DNA of 64,000 nt from the NCBI GenBank assembly GCA_934465295.1, contig CAKSKU010000013.1:1-64000 (forward strand), read 5' to 3'. The position numbers and the translations under genes are program-made. The notes under the pieces are model-generated. The model was not told the origin of the DNA and did no database searches. It saw only the letters and a program-made list of their open reading frames with translations. The stretch is from an uncultured Oscillospiraceae bacterium (GTDB lineage Bacteria; Bacillota; Clostridia; Oscillospirales; Ruminococcaceae). This document shows positions 58,901 to 64,000 of this stretch, one piece after another (the stretch's first letter is position 1; each line of letters opens with the position of its first letter).

Positions 58901-59216
58901 GGAAAAAGCTCCCGAAAAGGCAGCCTACTGCCGTGACTTTATCGTCCCGAAGGCAATAAACTTTATCGATGAATACTGCTCGGAGGATGATGAGTTCACA
59001 ATGGACTGCCTGAGTGCAGATGCACAGACCGCATCGTTCAGCGCAGGCGGAAAGGAGCGCACGGGAATCAGATTTACAGCGCACAGCCTTGTCTACAACG
59101 GCGACTCCCCGACATTCGACACGATGGAATTTTATCTCGACATCAAAACGGGCGCACTCTATCGGGTAAGCACCTCGGGCAAAACAGTAACAGTGACCGA
59201 GAGTATCTTAGGCTAA
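55977..59216 (+). CDS. Large membrane-anchored extracytoplasmic protein, 1079 aa, unknown
   Basis: Two N-terminal membrane helices (about 4-25 and 30-58) are followed by roughly 1,000 residues outside the cell. Three related blocks can be seen: about 190-300, 350-450 and 470-590, with FFIEEANCLLYYPAQLTAFS, YYSEKYGVILLYPEIFSDVD and VFIEEYGALITMPLQFVQTS, each a repeat of a beta-alpha domain. A Glu/Thr/Ser linker follows (about 620-640 and again 770-800), then two copies of a helical region (ITHILDILRYNNYDVDQLAW and TIDKILAKYDETDIAAYISE). It looks like a scaffold or binding protein; I do not know a family. GGGGG precedes the start. Confidence 0.75.
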   Translation: MPFWLAVLLLIVSAAGIILSAAKISKKPIKILGIVLSSIIFALMLIYIILVLIFVFRADDPDTDSQFIAQTEYMTDNGDGTFTYDDGEISLTFEKISPDIVEEETALVPSVINGESGGREWKAVTDKDGKPQIVYVTIGDTAVAAKVNSSPDDAGAEYAASAAAVLVKDSSPYSDDTDGTESSGKYRTDSASFFIEEANCLLYYPAQLTAFSEKNGKYTFRDEKSSAALKVTLSPNKYTSMSEVEGFIKNSENSLVLAYGSNWFTSEIREKSSVTFMYSGLGSKYIVEAELSYPEKDKAVFDKLQKLIKCCFVGDGVWKSSARGEGYSKDSTALYSDKFSKELAAYYSEKYGVILLYPEIFSDVDKTDEFVFFTDPVTGAEINLFSDPDRISLSDWPQTYGFDESYIDGEHRVKASDMSGGRYGVMYLTDSENVCAVLSYPEEYAWVYEGFESDLTLTASSAEVRNTEMQTVFIEEYGALITMPLQFVQTSFYDGVIRYKDGLNGMEMTVSFKPLGSDKERKNLFACFDVVADDEDIFVGDSYIRWLSNSGFFYGARGSDMKALMQIDAPNAEKAYESTLPLFSVEFVTTDSKEVTKAQQLAQKTADVKDMSDPPEEAETTTSAKISHPNKKLVYDPESDYTYASADGEYWYSFKQDFIEENGEFAIDPDSYAYGKHKELITHILDILRYNNYDVDQLAWEYCKTRGYSSYYEPSMLTELTVDMELAMQNAYQVKNPKDSDLGKGVPSVLEEICRILDIEKPDYVRDLPEETAGTTAKTEAVTSSESEGTAPGTSSSESPDRYRINSDTSHDAQYGYNSKMADTIDKILAKYDETDIAAYISETYGDETLAAITEEMYMGGYDYDYGYTTTLVYILSTYPNDAVVSAMANGRSLPSEQAFLYFPAYNDYGTGWGEPDTYGEPVWRIANRGELDEYDLLTDTALCGDIYDLYGNVLLCLTGSSMHGQNVPFWINGWEKAPEKAAYCRDFIVPKAINFIDEYCSEDDEFTMDCLSADAQTASFSAGGKERTGIRFTAHSLVYNGDSPTFDTMEFYLDIKTGALYRVSTSGKTVTVTESILG

Positions 59217-59228
59217 AGGAGACATACT

Positions 59229-60083
59229 ATGGCAAACTATGAATCAAAACGTATCGGAGCTATCCTGCTGCGTATCATCGTCACCCTGGTGCTTATTATA
59301 ATAACCATAGCTGCGGCTGTCGGACTGGCGGCTTCCTATGGCTTCGTTGCAGGTCTGATAGCGGCAGTCATCGGCATAATGATAATTGCCGCAGTCTCAA
59401 AAGCAATGAAACGCTCGGGGGCGGACAGCATCGGCAAGGATCTTATCCCCGAAATACTCGGCGAAAGCATAGAGCTGACAACATTTTCAGCATCAAAGCA
59501 CTTTGACCCAGCCGAGCTTAGAAGCACAAACGCCCTGAGCTGCTTTACCTCGGCAAACGGCGGCGGATATATCGACGGTGCAGCGAACGGCGTCCATTTT
59601 GTCCGCTGCAATGTCACCCTCACCGACCATGTAACGGACGAGATCTACAACCCCGACACAGGGCTTTATGAACAGCAGACCTCGGATGCAGCAGTCTTTT
59701 CGGGATATGTTATGCGCATCGGGCATGACCTTCCGCAGTATGCAGGAGTAATGGTCAGCAGCGACTCTCTCGATGCGCCCGCCATCAGCAGAAAGGGCGA
59801 AAAGCTGCGCAGCGAAAACGGCTTTTCGATCTATTCCTCAATAGGCGAAAATATCCCCGTTACGCTCACAGACGGTCTTATTTCTCTCATAAAAGCAGCC
59901 GACCGCCCAGCCATCGTGACCGTTACGGAAAAATATCTGTACATCATAGCCGCAGCGCCGAAGCCGCAGTTCACAGTCGGTCTGTTCAGCTCAATTAACT
60001 CCAACCGTGAAAAAATCCTTGAACAGACAGAAGAGCTTAAACGCATAACCGAAAAAGCCGATTTCATCCGATTTGTAAAATAA
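59229..60083 (+). CDS. DUF3137-like membrane protein
   Basis: The 284-residue protein has two adjacent N-terminal helices (about 10-35 and 38-56) and a soluble domain with FDPAELRSTNALSCFTSANG, VHFVRCNVTLTDHV, VFSGYVMRIGHDL and a late VTVTEKYLYIIAAAP, the order seen in DUF3137 proteins, which are uncharacterised. It is the third gene of the cassette, 12 nt after the 1079-residue gene, and ends at a terminator. Confidence 0.7.
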   Translation: MANYESKRIGAILLRIIVTLVLIIITIAAAVGLAASYGFVAGLIAAVIGIMIIAAVSKAMKRSGADSIGKDLIPEILGESIELTTFSASKHFDPAELRSTNALSCFTSANGGGYIDGAANGVHFVRCNVTLTDHVTDEIYNPDTGLYEQQTSDAAVFSGYVMRIGHDLPQYAGVMVSSDSLDAPAISRKGEKLRSENGFSIYSSIGENIPVTLTDGLISLIKAADRPAIVTVTEKYLYIIAAAPKPQFTVGLFSSINSNREKILEQTEELKRITEKADFIRFVK

Positions 60084-60090
60084 ACATAAA

Positions 60091-60125
60091 AAAGCCGATC
60101 ACTTCAATTACCGTGATCGGCTTTT
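60091..60125. terminator. Bidirectional terminator
   Basis: AAAAAGCCGATCAC pairs with GTGATCGGCTTTT between the convergent DUF3137-like and antiporter genes. Confidence 0.85.
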
Positions 60126-60142
60126 GTTATAAGCTGATATGT

Positions 60143-61774
60143 TTACTTTGCGCTGGCAGCTTTCTTCTTTTCATATACTCTTATAATGAGCAGAACAGCT
60201 ATCATAAGTGCGATCGAAAGTCCAAGGACTGCAAATACATTCTGCACAAAGCCTGCAAAAATGTAGCCGACCAAGCAGACAGCCGCAACCGTGAATGCAT
60301 ATGGGAGCTGTGTCGAAACGTGGTTTACATGGTCGCACTGTGCGCCCGTCGAAGCCATAATGGTCGTATCGGATATAGGCGAGCAGTGGTCGCCGCAAAC
60401 TGCGCCTGCAAGACAAGCGGAAATGCAGATAATGACAGTTTTCGGAATTTCTCCCGCATCGGAAACACCTGCAAGCTCGGTGCTGAAAATACCTGTTACG
60501 ATCGGGATAAGGATACCAAAGGTTCCCCATGATGTGCCCGTTGCGAATGCAAGTCCGAGTGCAACGATGAAAAGTATGCACGGGAGAAGGATCTGTATTG
60601 CGGAAGCACTCTTAACGATGCCCGAAACGAATGCGCCTGCTTCAAGAAGTCCCGTCATGGTCTTTAATGTCCATGCGAATGTGAGAATGAGTATCGCAGG
60701 GACCATCTGCTTGAAGCCCGCAGGTATCGCATTCATGCAGTCCTCAAATTTAAGTGTGCGTCTTGCGAGGAAGTATATTATGATAATGATGAGTGAAATG
60801 ATAGAGCCGAGCGAAAGAGCGTAAGCAGCGTCGCAGTTTGCGAATGCGTTGATGAAGCTCTCTCCGCTGAAAAATCCGCCGCTGTAAATCATGCCCGTAA
60901 CGCAGCATATGATAAGGATTATTACAGGTATGATAAGATCGATGACCTTGCCGTTGCTTGAAACTTTGTTATCTTCATCATTGTAAACAGTGTTGCGTGT
61001 GGTGAAAAGATCGCCCTTTGCAGCGTTGTCCTCGTGTATCTTCATAGGACCGTAATCAATGTTCTGCAGCGATATGAAAATTACCATAACTATCGTGAGA
61101 AGTGCATATAAATTATATGGGATGGTGTTGATGAAAAGCTGTATGCCGTTTACACCCTCAACAGTTCCGCTTACAGCAGCAGCCCACGACGATACGGGAG
61201 CGATGATGCAGATAGGCGCAGCCGTTGCGTCAATGATGTATGCGAGCTTTGAACGTGAAACATTGTGCTTGTCCGTTACGGGGCGCATTACAGAACCGAC
61301 CGTAAGGCAGTTGAAATAATCGTCCACGAAAATAAGCACACCGAGTACGAATGTCGACATACAAGCTCCGACTCTTGTCTTTATGTGCTTTGCAGCCCAT
61401 TCACCGTATGCCTTGCTTCCGCCTGCCTTGTTCATGAGCGCAACGATCGTGCCGAGGACAACGAGGAATATAAGTATTCCGACATTGTAGGAATCCGCAA
61501 GGTTTGCGATAAGTCCGTCACGAACGACCGTCGTGAATACGCCCTCTGCGCCCAGCGAAGCCGATACCGCATAGATAACAGCACCCGTAAGGCTTCCGAC
61601 AAACAGTGAAGAATAAACTTCCTTTGTGATGAGCGCAAGTCCGATAGCAACTATCGGCGGAAGAAGCGACCAGAGCGTTCCGACCGCATTTGTGATTGGT
61701 GCGGAAATCATACAGCATATAAGAAATGCAAGCATGATGACCGCAAAGATGATCTTGCTCAGATATTTTTTCAT
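60143..61774 (-). CDS. Na+/H+ antiporter NhaC family protein
   Basis: The 543-residue protein has about twelve hydrophobic segments. The NhaC-type signatures GVLIFVDDYFNCLTVGSVMRP, DATAAPICIIAPVSSWAA and AVCGDHCSPISDTTIMASTG carry the acidic and His residues typical of this ion/substrate antiporter group. Members exchange Na+ for H+ or couple malate-lactate or amino acid exchange to Na+. The start overlaps the stop of the EamA gene (ATGA), so both are in one operon. Confidence 0.88.
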   Translation of the reverse strand: MKKYLSKIIFAVIMLAFLICCMISAPITNAVGTLWSLLPPIVAIGLALITKEVYSSLFVGSLTGAVIYAVSASLGAEGVFTTVVRDGLIANLADSYNVGILIFLVVLGTIVALMNKAGGSKAYGEWAAKHIKTRVGACMSTFVLGVLIFVDDYFNCLTVGSVMRPVTDKHNVSRSKLAYIIDATAAPICIIAPVSSWAAAVSGTVEGVNGIQLFINTIPYNLYALLTIVMVIFISLQNIDYGPMKIHEDNAAKGDLFTTRNTVYNDEDNKVSSNGKVIDLIIPVIILIICCVTGMIYSGGFFSGESFINAFANCDAAYALSLGSIISLIIIIIYFLARRTLKFEDCMNAIPAGFKQMVPAILILTFAWTLKTMTGLLEAGAFVSGIVKSASAIQILLPCILFIVALGLAFATGTSWGTFGILIPIVTGIFSTELAGVSDAGEIPKTVIICISACLAGAVCGDHCSPISDTTIMASTGAQCDHVNHVSTQLPYAFTVAAVCLVGYIFAGFVQNVFAVLGLSIALMIAVLLIIRVYEKKKAASAK

Positions 61775-62694
61775 TTTACCTCTCCGTCCATTTCATTTTT
61801 TTGTGGTTTATTTGTACCTGCAAGCTGTGCAAGTATTACCGCCGAGAAAATAAGTACACACCCGAAAAATTCCTTTAAACTAAGCTTTTCACCAAGGATA
61901 AGCCAGCCCGAAAGCGCCGCAAACACCGATTCAAGACTCATCAGCATCGTCGCAAGCGTCGGGTTCGTATGCTTCTGCCCCAGTATCTGAAGCGTGTACG
62001 CCACTCCGCAGGACATTATTCCTGCATAAAGGATAGTTCCGCCTGCCGCCGTGATATTCGCAATAACAGGCTTTTCAAAGATGAACATGCATATCAGCAT
62101 TAGAAAACCTGCCGTAAAAAACTGTATGCACGACATCAGAACGCCGTCCGTGTTCTTTTCGTTGAAGTGATCTATGACCGTTATATGTACGGCAAACGCT
62201 ATCGCCCCGAAGAAAACGAGCAGATCGCCCGATGAAATTCCGGTATCCTGCTTTATGCACAGCAGCCGGAATCCGACCAATGCGATCGCAATGAAAAGCC
62301 ACATTTTCAGCGGCATCTTCCTGTGCAGGAATATACCTATCAGCGGAACTATCACAATATAAAGCGCTGTTACAAAACCCGCCTTGCCTGCCGTCGTCTG
62401 CGCAATGCCTGCCTGCTGAAAGGAGCTTGCAATGCACAGCACAACACCGCAGCATATGCCGCCTATGACCGTGTCCTTCAGCGAATACTCCGCCTTTTCC
62501 TTGCCGCTGCGCTTATCGAGAAAGCGGAACAGCATTATCACAGGGATGAGAACGATCCCCCCGAGCAAGGTACGCACAGCATTGTATGTGAACGGCTCAA
62601 CATAATTCATACCCTCGCTTTGAGCAACGAAAGCCGTTCCCCATATAAGCGATGTCAGCAGCAGCATAAGACTGCCCTTGAGACTTTTTATCAT
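61771..62694 (-). CDS. EamA/DMT-family transporter
   Basis: The 307-residue protein has ten hydrophobic helices in two EamA halves (LTSLIWGTAFVAQSEGMNYV; then MSLESVFAALSGWLILGEKL, the usual second-half signature). DMT transporters commonly export amino acids or metabolites. The ATG at 62694 follows GGAAGG; six further residues upstream would need a TTG start. It is translationally coupled to the NhaC-type gene. Confidence 0.85.
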   Translation of the reverse strand: MIKSLKGSLMLLLTSLIWGTAFVAQSEGMNYVEPFTYNAVRTLLGGIVLIPVIMLFRFLDKRSGKEKAEYSLKDTVIGGICCGVVLCIASSFQQAGIAQTTAGKAGFVTALYIVIVPLIGIFLHRKMPLKMWLFIAIALVGFRLLCIKQDTGISSGDLLVFFGAIAFAVHITVIDHFNEKNTDGVLMSCIQFFTAGFLMLICMFIFEKPVIANITAAGGTILYAGIMSCGVAYTLQILGQKHTNPTLATMLMSLESVFAALSGWLILGEKLSLKEFFGCVLIFSAVILAQLAGTNKPQKNEMDGEVK

Positions 62695-62965
62695 TTTTGC
62701 AAGACCTTCCAAGATTTATTGCATAACGCATCAATAAAAATGCGCTGTTATAAGCTTTTGCCTAATATATAATACTTTATTTTGCAGTCTCTGTCAATGG
62801 TTATGAGCAAAAATGAGTAAAAAAGGGGAAAAATATCTTTTTTGGGCTAAAATGGACTGTATTTTTTGGCTGATAATTACAAATATCTTCGCAAAACCCT
62901 TGATTTTCCGTAAAGAAGATGTTACAATTTTATCACGATCAACTTTTAAGAAAGGAAGTGCAGCT

Positions 62966-63952
62966 ATGCCGCATTCATCAGGAGGAGGCTCTCACAGAGG
63001 AGGTTCTCACCGCAGCAGTTCACACAGCTCCCGACGTTCGCATTCTTCGGGTTCGTCTTATTCCCGAAAGCGTGTCCGCTCATCGTATTTCCCAGGCGCA
63101 AGAAGATATGTCTATCTCCGCAAAGGAAAGCCCGAGTATGTCTATGCGGATCATGATATCACAAAACGTCCCAGTCCGCTGCGCTTTTTCGTTATCATAC
63201 TGTACCTCCCGTTCCTGTTCGTCTTTTATACCATCTTCAAGGATACAATGCTTCCCCCGAAAAAGCTTGCGGCTGACTATGATACCGCAATAGTCGTAAG
63301 GGACGAAATAAATGTCCTCGGCGATACCGAAAAACTGAAACGCTCACTGGAAGCCTTTTTCAATAAAACAGGCATCACACCTGCCGTCTTCACAGTCCAT
63401 AACGAGGAGTGGCAGAATACCTACGACGGCCTCGAAAACTATGCCTACGACCTCTATGTAAATGCCTTTTCCGATGAAAAGCATTGGCTTATCGTCTATT
63501 CCGAACCCGAAAACCCCGACCCATCCTTTAACGACTGGTATTGGGAGGGTATGCAGGGCGACGATACATCGGAAATACTCACATCGGGAAAAGCCGATAA
63601 GTTCGGCTCAAAACTCCAGCGCAGCCTGACGGATAAATCTGTATCAGTCTCCGATGCAATAAGCCTCTCGTTCGACTACCTTACCCCCGATATAATGTAT
63701 AAGAGTGTCGACCCCGTTATAGTGATCGTGCTGTTGGTGTTCATCGGATTTATTGTGATACACGCATTCTTTATGATCTTCTATGACCCCAACAGAAAGT
63801 ATAGAAATGCGCAGGAAATACCATTGGAAACACCTGCTCCGACCCCACAGCAAAATGAGACCTGCCCCTATTGCGGAGCAAGCTATGCCTCGGGTCAGGA
63901 AAGATGCCCGAACTGTCAGGCACTGATAGGTGTTGCCGATAAAAAAGAATGA
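62966..63952 (+). CDS. Ser/His-rich membrane protein with TPM-like domain and zinc ribbon
   Basis: The 328-residue protein begins with a low-complexity basic segment of Ser, His, Gly and Arg (about 1-40). A membrane helix (FFVIILYLPFLFVFYTIFKD, about 75-95) and an extracytosolic domain (about 105-250; IAVVRD-like strand TAIVVRDEINVLGD, then DLYVNAFSDEKHWLIVYSEP) recall TPM/YgcG-type proteins. A second helix and a C-terminal zinc ribbon follow (CPYCGAS and CPNCQAL, about 301-319). The ATG at 62966 has AAAGGAAG upstream; the longer frame to 62813 has none. Function unknown. Confidence 0.75.
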   Translation: MPHSSGGGSHRGGSHRSSSHSSRRSHSSGSSYSRKRVRSSYFPGARRYVYLRKGKPEYVYADHDITKRPSPLRFFVIILYLPFLFVFYTIFKDTMLPPKKLAADYDTAIVVRDEINVLGDTEKLKRSLEAFFNKTGITPAVFTVHNEEWQNTYDGLENYAYDLYVNAFSDEKHWLIVYSEPENPDPSFNDWYWEGMQGDDTSEILTSGKADKFGSKLQRSLTDKSVSVSDAISLSFDYLTPDIMYKSVDPVIVIVLLVFIGFIVIHAFFMIFYDPNRKYRNAQEIPLETPAPTPQQNETCPYCGASYASGQERCPNCQALIGVADKKE

Positions 63953-64000
63953 CCTCACTGCCTTAATAATACTAATACTAAACACCAATAAAATAAAGGA

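Noticed and set aside
62813..62965. 51-residue N-terminal extension of the zinc-ribbon membrane protein
   Set aside because: It has no ribosome site; AAAGGAAG lies just before the ATG at 62966, where the family-like Ser/His segment begins.
1..64000. tRNA, rRNA or prophage genes
   Set aside because: No cloverleaf-like, rRNA-like, integrase or structural phage sequence was recognised on either strand by eye; a tRNAscan-type search would settle the tRNA question.

Overview
The window looks like chromosomal DNA of an anaerobic gut or rumen Clostridium-class bacterium, most likely a Ruminococcus-type member of the Oscillospiraceae. This is inferred from the gene families (DUF1292 protein, ThrE pair, EFR1 fragment, lipoprotein solute-binding proteins, macrodomain-sirtuin pair), a T-box leader, strong AGGAGG ribosome sites and sigma-A promoters; no rRNA or taxonomic marker is present. 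There is no rRNA, tRNA, CRISPR array, phage module or transposase gene in the window.

Layout. 1-2330: a 6S-like small RNA (minus), a DUF1292 gene, and a roughly 1.35-kb intergenic transcription unit (about 975-2326, plus strand) with a near-consensus promoter, a terminator, no long ORF, a 173-bp tandem duplication and a chain of tiny ORFs: the strangest part of the window. 2330-7000: PflX-like radical SAM protein, HIT protein, SDR reductase and a split ThrE exporter. 7086-10330: tryptophan-type ABC transporter (TrpXYZ) behind a T-box whose specifier reads UGG (Trp). 10365-17618: His-rich CobW GTPase, HD protein, orphan sugar-type binding protein, surface protein, diguanylate cyclase with a LacI-like sensor. 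17672-24932: GNAT, one intact and one internally deleted thiazoline-hydrolase-family gene, and a FtsX-like ABC exporter controlled by a TetR regulator with several palindromic operators. 24933-31278: a decaying zone with a LysR gene split by a 100-bp MITE, a macrodomain-sirtuin operon, a MATE/LysR divergent pair, an orphan MerR-type promoter, a LysR fragment and an in-frame chimera of two flavoprotein genes.

31279-42732 is one long minus-strand run joining urea uptake and hydrolysis: kinase-like gene, urtABCDE, two small membrane proteins, fused ureAB, ureC, ureE, ureF, ureG, ureD. Together they would import urea, hydrolyse it to ammonia, and load nickel into urease.

42952-48933: a response regulator with Glu in place of the phosphoacceptor Asp, a HAD phosphatase, a sugar-phosphate isomerase-like protein and a three-gene carbohydrate ABC importer. 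49496-52259: MFS transporter, small hypothetical protein, a uracil-DNA-glycosylase-like protein and a C39-like peptidase, separated by palindromic MITE-like elements. 52441-60083: hybrid histidine kinase/response regulator operon divergent from a lipoprotein, a 1079-residue membrane-anchored protein and a DUF3137-like protein, with a perfect 15-bp palindrome between them. 60143-63952: NhaC-type antiporter, EamA exporter and a Ser/His-rich membrane protein with a zinc ribbon. Several noncoding repeats recur: a MITE family (25117, 52254), an ATTGATA-type heptamer array with a shared 33-nt tail (43789, 49168) and GGGACGG hairpins.
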